64,000 bases of DNA from assembly GCF_030503875.2 (NCBI RefSeq), contig NZ_CP129968.2:3684001-3748000 (forward strand). Reading direction: 5' to 3'. This document shows positions 9,131 to 18,714 of this stretch, in pieces. The stretch's first letter is position 1, and each line of letters starts with the position of its first letter. The notes below the pieces were generated by a model, which had not been told where the DNA came from, searched no databases, and worked only from the letters and a program-made list of their open reading frames with translations. Source of the stretch: Marivirga arenosa. GTDB taxonomy: Bacteria > Bacteroidota > Bacteroidia > Cytophagales > Cyclobacteriaceae. A program made the position numbers and the translations under genes.

Positions 9131-9335
9131 TTGTTATGTCCAAAATTAGAATTTTAAAAAATACCTCCAATCCTCCCAAGTTTTTAAAATCTTGAAGGTT
9201 ATTTTTATCCTGCTTTAGAAACAGAAAGGAGCAATTAACTTTTTCAAAGTTGACTTCGAAGAGCAATTTTAATATTAATCAATCTACTCACCTTATATAA
9301 ATGAACTTTGGAAAAGTTTTATAAAAGTAAGCAGT
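9101..9335. other. AT-rich 235-bp spacer between array and cas2
   Basis: No gene is seen. After the terminal hairpin the sequence is AT-rich. A split inverted repeat is present: AACTTTTTCAAAGTT at 9237-9251 and AACTTTGGAAAAGTT at 9304-9318, which match the two arms of the family B hairpin with one mismatch but are separated by 52 bases. It could be a degenerate REP copy opened by an insertion. This stretch is also a candidate leader if new spacers are added at the cas-proximal end. Confidence 0.5.
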
Positions 9336-10584
<1,249 letters not shown>

Positions 10585-10597
10585 TTATAAAATTTCT

Positions 10598-10630
10598 AAA
10601 GTTTCCAACTTTAAGAAAGTTGGAAACTTT
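10598..10630 (-). repeat. REP-like hairpin, family A copy 1 (3' side of RAYT)
   Basis: A perfect 15-bp stem: AAAGTTTCCAACTTT at 10598-10612 and AAAGTTGGAAACTTT at 10616-10630, with a 3-base loop. It lies between the transposase stop and the cas1 start. The inner eight pairs (CCAACTTT/AAAGTTGG) are shared with the copies at 11004-11036 and 11247-11279; the outer seven differ but stay paired. Confidence 0.85.
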
Positions 10631-10639
10631 CTTATACCC

Positions 10640-11257
10640 TTATTCTAAATTCATATTTAAAATCCTTCTCCTTTTCTCTTCTGAGCAATACAATAAGTTA
10701 TCTATATTATCAAAATAGCCTATAGCTTTTGGTCTAGCTAATAGACTTCTAGACTCCATATTGTTATATGCGTGCCAACTACTCCAGTTCCAATCCTCAA
10801 TTTTATTAGAGAATTTATGTTTTATAGGATTAATATGGATGTATAAAAAGGCCTCCTGCCATTGTTCAATCGATTCTATTGGTTTTCTTTTAAAATTCTT
10901 CATGAATAGGCTTCCTTTTCTGTTATATTTTTTGTTGAAAGCCATCGTGTAACTAATAAAAAGATTTGCAAATTGCTTTGAGGCTTTTGCTTCGATTTCA
11001 TCCAAAGAATCCAACTTTTCGAAAGTTGGATTCTTTTTGAGCACATCAGCTTCTTTAACTTTTACTAAAAAATGAAAATGGTTGGGCATCAAGCAATAGG
11101 CATAAGTATCCACTACATCTGCCAAATGCTTTTTATATTGCTTTAAAAAGAAACGATAATTCTCTTCCTCTCGAAAGATATTTTCGCTTCCGTTTGCGTG
11201 GTTGTAGATATGGTAGGTTTGTCCTGTTTCCATTCTATTGCTATTTAAGGTTTCCAA
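10640..11257 (-). CDS. REP-associated tyrosine transposase (RAYT, Y1/HUH family)
   Basis: Single-strand DNA transposase of the IS200/IS605 TnpA-like group, 205 aa. The N-terminus has TYHIYNHANGSENIF. The HUH metal motif is H60-F-H62 in CLMPNHFHFLVKV, and the likely catalytic tyrosine is Y139 in AFLYIHINPIKH; the tail is WNWSSWHAYNN. RAYT proteins are associated with REP palindromes, and here hairpins of one family lie on both sides (10598-10630 and 11247-11279) and one lies inside the gene (11004-11036, about residues 74-85). It is co-oriented with cas9, cas1 and cas2, so it would be carried on the cas transcript. An internal ATG at codon 9 is an alternative start. Confidence 0.93.
   Translation of the reverse strand: METLNSNRMETGQTYHIYNHANGSENIFREEENYRFFLKQYKKHLADVVDTYAYCLMPNHFHFLVKVKEADVLKKNPTFEKLDSLDEIEAKASKQFANLFISYTMAFNKKYNRKGSLFMKNFKRKPIESIEQWQEAFLYIHINPIKHKFSNKIEDWNWSSWHAYNNMESRSLLARPKAIGYFDNIDNLLYCSEEKRRRILNMNLE
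11004..11036 (-). repeat. REP-like hairpin, family A copy 2, inside the RAYT coding sequence
   Basis: A perfect 15-bp stem: AAAGAATCCAACTTT at 11004-11018 and AAAGTTGGATTCTTT at 11022-11036, loop TCG. Its length of 33 bp is eleven codons, so the reading frame is kept; it encodes NPTFEKLDS and flanking residues between the HUH motif and the rest of the enzyme. Confidence 0.85.
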
Positions 11258-11279
11258 CTTTTGGAAAGTTGGAAACCTT
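11247..11279 (-). repeat. REP-like hairpin, family A copy 3 (5' side of RAYT, after cas9)
   Basis: A perfect 15-bp stem: AAGGTTTCCAACTTT at 11247-11261 and AAAGTTGGAAACCTT at 11265-11279, loop TGG. It fills the 33-bp gap between the cas9 stop and the transposase start. It could also reduce transcription or protect mRNA 3' ends between cas9 and the adaptation genes. Confidence 0.85.
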
Positions 11280-11290
11280 CCTATTATCAG

Positions 11291-14200
11291 TTAATATTCT
11301 CCTACTTGTACTATTTTACCTAAATGATTAATTCTCACTTTGATAATACCATTTAATGGAGAGGTACTTCTAATATTTCTAAAAGCTTTATTTTTTAGTT
11401 TTTCATTTTCTTCAACATTTGTCTCTAAATGATGTCTAAACATATAATTTTTTGTTGCAATTTTCTGAACTCTATATAAATTGGGACTTATAAGATCATA
11501 ATTATTTGGATCTAATAAATCAATTTCAGCAGGATTAAATTCATCGTTCGCAAAAACAAAAAACTCATTCTGCTTCATACTAAATAAAAACTCCCATCCT
11601 AAAGGGTGTTGCTTATTGATTATTGGTAGATTTTCATTTTTTCGAATAACTGCTTCAAAAAATGAAACCACTTCTTCTTGTAATTTACCTTTATCATCCT
11701 TGTAAATCGCTACATGATGATTATTACCTGTACTCACATAATCAGCAGGAATTTCATTACCATTTTGATCAAGTATTGGATTACCAAAATGGTCTCGTTT
11801 TATATGAAGGACTTCGGCATTATTAACTCCACTTATCTTCACTCGATTAATAGCGATTCCTTTATCTTTGTTTTGCCAGATAGGATTCTCTTCCAAATTG
11901 CCAAATGCCTCTTTTGCATTCCCATTGAACTCATCTAATCGGCTTTGCAAAATTCGTTTCAATCCAATATCCATTACTTTATCCACCTTAAGATCAGGTG
12001 AAACATCTTTTCTTATTGTATAGCCTGGTACCAGCTGAACCGTTTTTACTTTTTCATCCAATTTAATGTTCTGAGATAAATTAAGATAAATAGGATTTTT
12101 ACTCAATGCATTTTTTCCTGTAAAGGCCTTTTTTGCATTGCCAGTATATTCAGCTAGCCGCTTCTTCAATGCTTCCCTTTCTGCTTTCCTAGCTACTGTT
12201 TTGATTTTTTCATAATCAAAGGCAGCCCCCACTTTTTCTAGTTTAGTTTCGTAAATATGTGATTTACCATAAATTGTTTCTTTATGGAGTTGTGCTCGTG
12301 GAGTATTTACTTTTTGTTCGTTAAATCCTCCTCGCTTTTTAGTTTTGTTGGTGTTTATTGTAACTACCTTGTTTTTTGCTTTATATGAAACTAGAATATT
12401 TGAAAGGTGCTTTTTTGCTTCTTCCCGGATATTATCAATTGGACTTTTAAAAAGAAACTTACCATTTACTTTTTCTAAATATTTCTGTTCAATTCCATAA
12501 ATTTCTTTCCCCTTTTTATCCTCTCTACCCCTTGCATTTAATCTGTTTAAATATTGGATGAAAGCAGGCTTGGTAAAGGCAACGGCCAAGGCATCCATAG
12601 CATGATGACGGTGGTCATTGCGTTTAGTCCAATCCTTAATTTTTCGAAGCTTCTCACCATTTTTACCTTCAATAATTGTGGTTAAGCCTAGTGCATCATA
12701 TTTGTCCCAATTCAGTTCTTTCATCACTTCTATCAGCCCCCAGTCTTCTCTTAACTTATCTGTAACCTTTCCAGTGGTAACGGTTACATTTCTTACAGCA
12801 TCAAAAAGCACCTCAACTGCTTTTCTACTGATATATCTGGTTTCTTGTATCTGGCGTTCAATAAAATCCTCAGGGATTTTATCATTTGGCATTAGTAGTT
12901 TTTGGACTTTTGTTTTGCTGATTTTTCCATAAAAACTTTTTACACGCTCTTGATATTGCTCAAATTCTTCTTTAGTGAAAGTATCTTCTAAGAAACTATA
13001 AGCCGTGCTATTACTCTTATCTATATTAAGCTGTCTTTCACATAATGTTTTATTGGAAAAGGAATCATCAAATAACCTTGATTTAGGTATGATATGCTCA
13101 ATGTCATACTCCTTAGAAAACAATTTACTTGCTTCAATAGGTTTTCCAGTGTATAAAGATATTCCGTCTGTTTCTAGCCAAAGCTTGTACCGTACTAAAT
13201 CATTTCGAGTAACTCGTGACAGTCCAAATTCCTCTCTCAGGACTTTCCTATACTTTTCATGATCTCTGGTAGCTGCAGCAATATTACTTGTCATATTTTT
13301 ACGCTGCTCAGCATTTGCCTTAAGTTCTCTAGCCATTTCTACCCTGATTTCATCTGGTTTACCTAGTTTAGGATCATCAATAATAGCATTTACAACATTA
13401 ATCATTTGGTTGAGAATTTTCTCAACCACTGGGTTTCTTAATGAATTCTTTTTAAGTAAATCTATTTTATCAACCAGTTCTCTTTTTTCATTATCTTCTC
13501 TTGTTAATGAAGATGAATGATTATAGCCTGCAATTTTACAAGCTTCAGTATAATCCAAACCTTCTTTTAAATGCGGTAGAATTTTTTTAATAGCTTTACT
13601 ACTCAACTCAGCATGTTCATCTTGCAAACTGATGTTAAGTAAAAACTTACAATGGCTATCCTTGAAGCCAAACTTTTTGATAAGGTTCTTTTTAAGACTA
13701 TCATTTTCTTCAGCTGAATAAATTAGATGCCAAAACTGAATATAAGGCTGTTTTTCGTATTCCTCTCCCTCAAATTCTTCAATCAATTTAAGTAGATCAG
13801 TATTAATATTAAATCTTAAAAACGCTTCGGAAAATTGATCTAAAATATCGTCTGAGGTCATCTTGGAAAGATCAATTTGTTCACCGTCCTCTAATTCAAT
13901 TATTTTTGCAAAAGCCTCAAAAAATACTGAATTTGTCCTATTACCTTCTACTTTAGGGAAATTTAATTCAAACTGCTTACTATTAAGTGGCATATGTTTA
14001 AACAAATCATTTTCAGTCATTTGATTTTTAAAAGCCAACTCTTTTGCTATTTCTTTTTTTAACTCTAGTTCAAGTACTCTCTTGTCATTAGGATTACCTT
14101 TTTTTGTTACCAGGAGGTTATTAAGGTTCTGCCAAATTCTAAATTCTTGAAATAATGGATGTGATTTTGGAACTACCTTATGGTTGGGCTCAAACTCACA

Positions 14201-15328
14201 CTTACTAATTAAATGTTTTTGTGATTTGAGCTTTCTTTGGTAAAAAATTGTTACATCCCTTACTTCCTTCTTTAATTTTTCCGTTAGCTCTGGATGAAAT
14301 TTGATCTGAGTTTCCCAAATTCTTTCAAATTCATCCAAATAATCTTGTCTGTAAAACACTTGCCCCTTTAAACGGGTATGTGGTTTTTTTAGAATTTGCT
14401 TGTATAGGTTCTGACCTACTGTTTCATTGTTGAAATAAAGTTCTTTGCTTCTATCACTAATGGCTCCCAAATAGCCACTAGAAGCGTTTATTTGGCTGTT
14501 AATTTGAGATAAAATAAATGCTATTTCTGACAATTCAAGTCTTTCATATACTGACTTATTCCTCAATTCAAATTCAAATAACTTCTTTTCATCTCTCTTA
14601 CCCTTTACTTCTACCAACTGGATATTGACATGATTAAATGCTTTTTTGGTATCGTTAGCATTTTTCCCCCTTATTTTTTCTAGAAAATCATCTGTAAAAG
14701 TTTCAGGATGATGTATTTTTTGACTTTGTACAATTTCATCGAACTCTTCCTGTAAATCCGAGCGATAAAAATCCGGTACTTTTACTGTCCCCTTTTGAAG
14801 TCGTTCATAAGTATATTGTCCTGGGGTAAGTTCTCTTTCGTATAGTTCTTTGGCAATACCCATGCTATCAATTGCCTGACCTTCATCATCAGCTTGAGCT
14901 TTCCTACTACTTTTATATCCTCTTTTTTTATTGATTTGAAGCAGGACTTTCACTAACTCTTGCTTTGATATTTGTTCGCTTGCTGCTTTAGCTCTTAATT
15001 TTAAGGTTGAAAAAGTAGATGAAGGACCATCTTCTGCATATCGAAAATTAGTAGGTATGAAATCATTCTTTTTAAATATTTCTATTAATGCATTTCTACG
15101 TTGCTTGTAGCGTTGAAGGTTTCTTCTTGCTCCTCTTTTCAAAGTCCTATCAGCATTTACAGAAATCGTATTTCCTTTAGCAAAATCATTTTCCTCATCA
15201 GAAGTAAGCGGTACAATTCGCACACCCAAATCTATAATTTCGTTTACTTCATTTTCATTTTCTGCTTCATGAACATAAGCCCAACCAATCGATGTTGTCC
15301 CTAAATCAAGTCCTAAAATCTTTTTCAT
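11291..15328 (-). CDS. cas9: CRISPR-associated endonuclease Cas9, subtype II-C
   Basis: RNA-guided double-strand DNA nuclease of 1345 aa, normal for large Bacteroidota II-C Cas9. All nuclease residues are present. RuvC-I has D8 in ILGLDLGTTSIGW, and an Arg-rich bridge helix (about residues 61-80) follows. RuvC-II has E664 in IRVEMAREL. The HNH domain has H745 in DIEHIIPKSRLFDDSFSNK, with N759 and N768. RuvC-III has H909 and D912 in DHRHHAMDALAVAF. The C-terminal third is the PAM-interacting and wedge region; the PAM cannot be read from the sequence. The start lies just after the divergent tracrRNA promoter. The gene looks intact, with no stops or frameshifts, so the effector is probably functional. 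Confidence 0.98.
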   Translation of the reverse strand: MKKILGLDLGTTSIGWAYVHEAENENEVNEIIDLGVRIVPLTSDEENDFAKGNTISVNADRTLKRGARRNLQRYKQRRNALIEIFKKNDFIPTNFRYAEDGPSSTFSTLKLRAKAASEQISKQELVKVLLQINKKRGYKSSRKAQADDEGQAIDSMGIAKELYERELTPGQYTYERLQKGTVKVPDFYRSDLQEEFDEIVQSQKIHHPETFTDDFLEKIRGKNANDTKKAFNHVNIQLVEVKGKRDEKKLFEFELRNKSVYERLELSEIAFILSQINSQINASSGYLGAISDRSKELYFNNETVGQNLYKQILKKPHTRLKGQVFYRQDYLDEFERIWETQIKFHPELTEKLKKEVRDVTIFYQRKLKSQKHLISKCEFEPNHKVVPKSHPLFQEFRIWQNLNNLLVTKKGNPNDKRVLELELKKEIAKELAFKNQMTENDLFKHMPLNSKQFELNFPKVEGNRTNSVFFEAFAKIIELEDGEQIDLSKMTSDDILDQFSEAFLRFNINTDLLKLIEEFEGEEYEKQPYIQFWHLIYSAEENDSLKKNLIKKFGFKDSHCKFLLNISLQDEHAELSSKAIKKILPHLKEGLDYTEACKIAGYNHSSSLTREDNEKRELVDKIDLLKKNSLRNPVVEKILNQMINVVNAIIDDPKLGKPDEIRVEMARELKANAEQRKNMTSNIAAATRDHEKYRKVLREEFGLSRVTRNDLVRYKLWLETDGISLYTGKPIEASKLFSKEYDIEHIIPKSRLFDDSFSNKTLCERQLNIDKSNSTAYSFLEDTFTKEEFEQYQERVKSFYGKISKTKVQKLLMPNDKIPEDFIERQIQETRYISRKAVEVLFDAVRNVTVTTGKVTDKLREDWGLIEVMKELNWDKYDALGLTTIIEGKNGEKLRKIKDWTKRNDHRHHAMDALAVAFTKPAFIQYLNRLNARGREDKKGKEIYGIEQKYLEKVNGKFLFKSPIDNIREEAKKHLSNILVSYKAKNKVVTINTNKTKKRGGFNEQKVNTPRAQLHKETIYGKSHIYETKLEKVGAAFDYEKIKTVARKAEREALKKRLAEYTGNAKKAFTGKNALSKNPIYLNLSQNIKLDEKVKTVQLVPGYTIRKDVSPDLKVDKVMDIGLKRILQSRLDEFNGNAKEAFGNLEENPIWQNKDKGIAINRVKISGVNNAEVLHIKRDHFGNPILDQNGNEIPADYVSTGNNHHVAIYKDDKGKLQEEVVSFFEAVIRKNENLPIINKQHPLGWEFLFSMKQNEFFVFANDEFNPAEIDLLDPNNYDLISPNLYRVQKIATKNYMFRHHLETNVEENEKLKNKAFRNIRSTSPLNGIIKVRINHLGKIVQVGEY

Positions 15329-15360
15329 TTGTTTTTATCTAAAAGTTTTGGTTATATTTG
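15328..15360 (+). promoter_or_regulatory. Bacteroidota-type promoter for tracrRNA
   Basis: A perfect -7 box TATATTTG (TAnnTTTG consensus) at 15353-15360 is preceded by TTTG at 15328-15331, 21 bases upstream. This predicts transcription starting near 15366, within the anti-repeat. The -33 element overlaps the cas9 start codon on the other strand. Confidence 0.75.
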
Positions 15361-15362
15361 AG

Positions 15363-15457
15363 TACAATTTCGAAGCAATTCACAATAAGGATTATTCCGT
15401 TGTGAAAACACTTAAAGGAGTCCCAATTTTCTATTGAAGGTTGGGATTGCTTTTTTA
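15363..15457 (+). ncRNA. tracrRNA
   Basis: The anti-repeat at 15363-15385 is the reverse complement of the first half of the CRISPR repeat (repeat positions 2-25) with a single-base deletion (TTTCGAAA becomes TTCGAAA). It is followed by a nexus-like stretch (GGATTATTCC, then GTGAAAACAC) and a terminator stem, TCCCAA at 15421-15426 with TTGGGA at 15441-15446, ending in a T6 run at 15451-15456. Total length is roughly 90 nt. It runs opposite to cas9, the usual placement in Bacteroidota II-C loci. Confidence 0.92.
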
Positions 15458-15564
15458 TACACCTCATAATACAAATATTCTCCTTAAAAATTATACTTTT
15501 TCGATAAATACTATTCTATTACCGTTCAATATGTAATCTATTTTTAGCTTCCTTGCACTAATAC

Positions 15565-15598
15565 AACTTTTCCAAAGTTCTAAACTTTGGAAAAGCTT
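15565..15598 (+). repeat. REP-like hairpin, family B copy 2 (right edge of the CRISPR-Cas block)
   Basis: CTTTTCCAAAGTT at 15567-15579 pairs with AACTTTGGAAAAG at 15583-15595 around the loop CTA. It is nearly identical to 7645-7677 in the same orientation. Together the two bracket the array, cas genes, RAYT and tracrRNA. Confidence 0.75.
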
Positions 15599-15631
15599 AC
15601 TGCAAACCCCACCAAAATCCTTTATTTTCCA

Positions 15632-15639
15632 TACTTTTG
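15632..15639 (+). promoter_or_regulatory. Possible -7 box of the gcvT promoter
   Basis: TACTTTTG matches TAnnTTTG and lies 37 bases before the gcvT ATG at 15676. No clear -33 TTG is found at the right distance, so this is only a half-supported promoter. It argues against the longer reading frame starting at 15637, which would overlap it. Confidence 0.4.
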
Positions 15640-15675
15640 CTGTGCAAAGAAACATTAGACTATAACTCAACTACT

Positions 15676-16764
15676 ATGGAATTGAAAAAAGTAGCAATAA
15701 ATGACATCCACGAGCAATTAGGGGCGAAAATGGTACCTTTTGCAGGCTACAATATGCCTGTTTCCTACTCAGGTTTAATTGAAGAGCATAATACCGTTCG
15801 TAATGCTGTTGGAATTTTTGATGTTTCCCATATGGGGGAATTTTTAATTTCTGGGCCAAAAGCTTTAGATCTAATTCAAAAAGTAAGCAGTAATGACGCT
15901 TCTACTTTAACAGTAGGGAAAGCTCAATATACTTATTTACCCAATGATGAAGGAGGAATAGTAGATGATCTATTGGTTTACAAAATAGGTGAAGAAGAAT
16001 ATATGTTGGTGGTTAATGCCTCCAACATTGAAAAAGATTGGAACTGGATTTCTAAGCATAATGAGGCATTTGGAGCCAAAATGGTAAACATATCTGATGA
16101 CTTTTCATTATTTGCAGTACAGGGTCCTAAAGCAGAAGCTACGCTTCAAAAGCTCACTACGGATATGGACCTATCCGCTATTAAATTTTATAATTTTCAG
16201 GTAGCTCCTTTTGCTGACGCTAAATATGTCATCATGTCGAATACTGGCTATACAGGTGCTGGTGGTTTTGAAGTCTATATGCACAATAAGGATGCTGAAA
16301 GCATCTGGCATAAAATCATGAATGCGGGTGAAGAATTCGGTATTAAACCAATTGGCTTAGGCGCCAGAGACACCCTGAGAATGGAAATGGGATATTGTTT
16401 GTATGGTAATGATATTGACGATACTACTTCTCCTATTGAAGCTAAGTTAGGATGGGTAACAAAGTTCACTAAAGACTTTGTTAATTCTGAAGAAATAAAG
16501 AAACAAAAAGAAGAAGGCGTGGAGCGCAAACTAGTAGGTTTCTATATGAAAGACAGAGGTATTCCAAGAAAAGGATACGAAATATTGGATATGGAAGGAA
16601 ATACTATTGGATTGGTGACCTCTGGAACACAATCCCCTACTTTGGGTCATGGAATAGGTTTAGGGTATGTCAAAACTGAATTTGCTAAACCTGAAACTGA
16701 AATCCAGATTGCAGTGAGGAAAAATAAATTGAAAGCAGAAGTAAAAAAATTACCTCTTATTTAA
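15676..16764 (+). CDS. gcvT: Aminomethyltransferase, glycine cleavage system T protein
   Basis: Transfers the methylene group from the aminomethyl-lipoyl H protein to tetrahydrofolate. 362 aa from the ATG at 15676, the typical family length. The sequence runs from the family-typical [13 protein letters not shown] near the N-terminus through [26 protein letters not shown] (folate-binding region) and [18 protein letters not shown] to a C-terminal barrel domain with [19 protein letters not shown]. An upstream in-frame TTG at 15637 would add 13 residues but falls in a probable promoter, so it is not used. The other glycine cleavage genes are not in the window. Confidence 0.96.
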   Translation: MELKKVAINDIHEQLGAKMVPFAGYNMPVSYSGLIEEHNTVRNAVGIFDVSHMGEFLISGPKALDLIQKVSSNDASTLTVGKAQYTYLPNDEGGIVDDLLVYKIGEEEYMLVVNASNIEKDWNWISKHNEAFGAKMVNISDDFSLFAVQGPKAEATLQKLTTDMDLSAIKFYNFQVAPFADAKYVIMSNTGYTGAGGFEVYMHNKDAESIWHKIMNAGEEFGIKPIGLGARDTLRMEMGYCLYGNDIDDTTSPIEAKLGWVTKFTKDFVNSEEIKKQKEEGVERKLVGFYMKDRGIPRKGYEILDMEGNTIGLVTSGTQSPTLGHGIGLGYVKTEFAKPETEIQIAVRKNKLKAEVKKLPLI

Positions 16765-16779
16765 ATATATCATACTTTT

Positions 16780-16817
16780 AAAAAATCCTTATCAATTCAT
16801 TTTGGTAAGGATTTTTT
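16780..16817 (+). terminator. Terminator after gcvT
   Basis: AAAAAATCCTTA at 16780-16791 pairs with TAAGGATTTTTT at 16806-16817, giving a stem with a T6 tail on the + strand and an equivalent T-run on the - strand. Confidence 0.8.
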
Positions 16818-16929
16818 CATTAAGGGCCCATTGAATTTCAATTATCCAACAGAATCTAAATTGTTATAAGATCTACTTTTTTCAAGCTAAAAAATACCCT
16901 ATCTTAAATCAAATTAAAATAATCACACA

Positions 16930-17658
16930 TTGGAAGTATTAGGCATTGACATTGGTGGCACTGGAATGAAAGCCGCTATTGTAGATTTAAAAACTGGCGA
17001 ATTTATTACAAAAAGAAAGCGATTTAAAACACCTCAGCCCGCTACTCCTGAAGCTATGATGAAGACGGTGGTAAAACTCCAGAAACATTTTGAATGGAAT
17101 GGCCCAATTGGTTGCGGATTTCCCGCAGCTATAATCAACGGAACTGTAAAAACTGCCTCTAATATCGACAAAAGTTGGATTGATAAGCCACTGGCCAATA
17201 TGATCCGTAAAGCAACAGGCTGTGCCACCCGTGTAATGAATGATGTGGATGTAGCCGGTTTAGCTGAAATGAGATTTGGGGCAGGTAAAGGACATGAGGG
17301 TACCGTACTAGTACTTGCTTTAGGCACGGGTATAGGATCAGCCTTGTTCCACAATCAACAATTAATGCCAAATACAGAATTAGGTCATATCCAATTTAAA
17401 GGTGATATAGCAGAAAAATATGCCGCTAATTCCATAAGAGAGAATGAAGATTTAAGTTGGGAAGTATGGGGAAAACGCCTGAATCAATATCTTGTTGAGG
17501 TCAACAAACTTTTTTGGCCAGATTTAATCATCATTGGAGGGGGAGTAAGCAAAAAATTCAAAAAGTATGAAAAGTACATTGATGACAAATTGAATGTCAT
17601 TCCTGCCGAGCTTAAAAATCATGCGGGTATTGTAGGAGCAGCCAGTCAGTTTTTATAA
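16930..17658 (+). CDS. ppgK: Polyphosphate glucokinase (ROK family)
   Basis: Cytoplasmic kinase that phosphorylates glucose with polyphosphate (and possibly ATP). The protein is 242 aa, the short length typical of PpgK. Motifs: phosphate-binding LGIDIGGTGMKAAIVDL at the N-terminus, TPQPATPEAM, NIDKSW, catalytic region VMNDVDVAGLAEMRFGAGKG, LALGTGIGSALF, and PNTELGH; IIIGGGVSKK lies near the C-terminus. These match actinobacterial PpgK closely by eye. The start is a TTG at 16930; no ATG is available nearby. The stop lies one base from the stop of the convergent downstream gene, with no separate terminator. Confidence 0.88.
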   Translation: MEVLGIDIGGTGMKAAIVDLKTGEFITKRKRFKTPQPATPEAMMKTVVKLQKHFEWNGPIGCGFPAAIINGTVKTASNIDKSWIDKPLANMIRKATGCATRVMNDVDVAGLAEMRFGAGKGHEGTVLVLALGTGIGSALFHNQQLMPNTELGHIQFKGDIAEKYAANSIRENEDLSWEVWGKRLNQYLVEVNKLFWPDLIIIGGGVSKKFKKYEKYIDDKLNVIPAELKNHAGIVGAASQFL

Positions 17659-17659
17659 A

Positions 17660-18709
17660 TTAATCAATTGAAGTTAGTTTATATTCATATACCCTATAAT
17701 CTTTCCAATCCTCTTCCCCTGTCATTAAGTATTGTTGAAAAAGTAATAGACTCATCAGGTGATTGGCTTTCCCAAATGATGAGATAAACATTTTTGCTCT
17801 TTCTATCGCTTTAATTTTATCTGTTTCTTCAGCTTCTATTTTAGCATATAATACTGCTTCATATGCTTTACCGTATTTTTGAAAGTATACTTTATCAGAA
17901 CTCAATAATTTGTTTATCATAAGCTTTAGTTCTGGAGAAAAATCATCTAGTGCTAAATGAGTTTCAATGTATAATTCATAAAACTTCAAATTATTTGGAT
18001 ATTGAGCATTCAGCCATTCAACATATTGCCGTGCCTTTTCAGGTTCATCTTCAATTCTTAAATAAATATGAGCCAAATAAATATTGGCTTCTGTCTGAAC
18101 AAAGCTTTCTTCTTGAGCTACTTCTTCTAACCATTTTAAGCCTGTATCTTTATCTCCCTCTTTGAAAATCCAACTGAAAGCGAAAAATGCAGGTTTTTGT
18201 TCCTTATAATAATGGTAATAAAAATGGTAAAGCCCCGATAAAAATTTTATCTCACTAAGCTCCGGTTCTTGCTCCAAATGGTCCGATACTATTTCGTAAA
18301 TATCGTTTCCATATTTAAAAGCCCTGTAATAATTCCCCTTGTTATAATGGTATTCAGCCTTTAATAAAGTAGAGTTAATTTCACTGTAGTTTAAATCTTT
18401 CAATAAATCCTCATGCTTTATGTCTTCAACTCCAGACAAATAGTCTTGATAGCGCTCAATTATTTGATCAGATTGCTCATGAATAGGCATCATATACCAG
18501 CGATAATAATGGGATTTTAAAAAATTGAAAAGACTTGGGTTTGCAATAGAATCTATTGCTTCAATTTGATGATTGGCACCTTCAAAATCAAATCTGTAAA
18601 GTGATTTCAAAACTGAATCCACTTTTGATAAGGATACTTGAGCACTTAGCGATGAGGAAATGCACAGCAAAATCAAGCTTAAAATGATAGTTTTAAATTT
18701 CACCTTCAC
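17660..18709 (-). CDS. Exported tetratricopeptide-like protein of unknown function
   Basis: 349 aa with an N-terminal signal peptide (residues 1-23, ending SLSAQ). The rest is alpha-helical and rich in Tyr, Leu and Glu with loosely repeating TPR-like helices (for example residues 110-135 and 195-235). No catalytic motif is recognised. It is the last gene of a five-gene operon on this strand, five bases after the preceding gene, with an LolA-like protein, a YidD-like protein and two other TPR proteins, so a role in the cell envelope is likely. Confidence 0.75.
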   Translation of the reverse strand: MKVKFKTIILSLILLCISSSLSAQVSLSKVDSVLKSLYRFDFEGANHQIEAIDSIANPSLFNFLKSHYYRWYMMPIHEQSDQIIERYQDYLSGVEDIKHEDLLKDLNYSEINSTLLKAEYHYNKGNYYRAFKYGNDIYEIVSDHLEQEPELSEIKFLSGLYHFYYHYYKEQKPAFFAFSWIFKEGDKDTGLKWLEEVAQEESFVQTEANIYLAHIYLRIEDEPEKARQYVEWLNAQYPNNLKFYELYIETHLALDDFSPELKLMINKLLSSDKVYFQKYGKAYEAVLYAKIEAEETDKIKAIERAKMFISSFGKANHLMSLLLFQQYLMTGEEDWKDYRVYEYKLTSID

Positions 18710-18714
18710 TGTTC

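Noticed and set aside
15601..15675. Glycine riboswitch before gcvT
   Set aside because: The region is short and shows no tandem aptamer-like structure.
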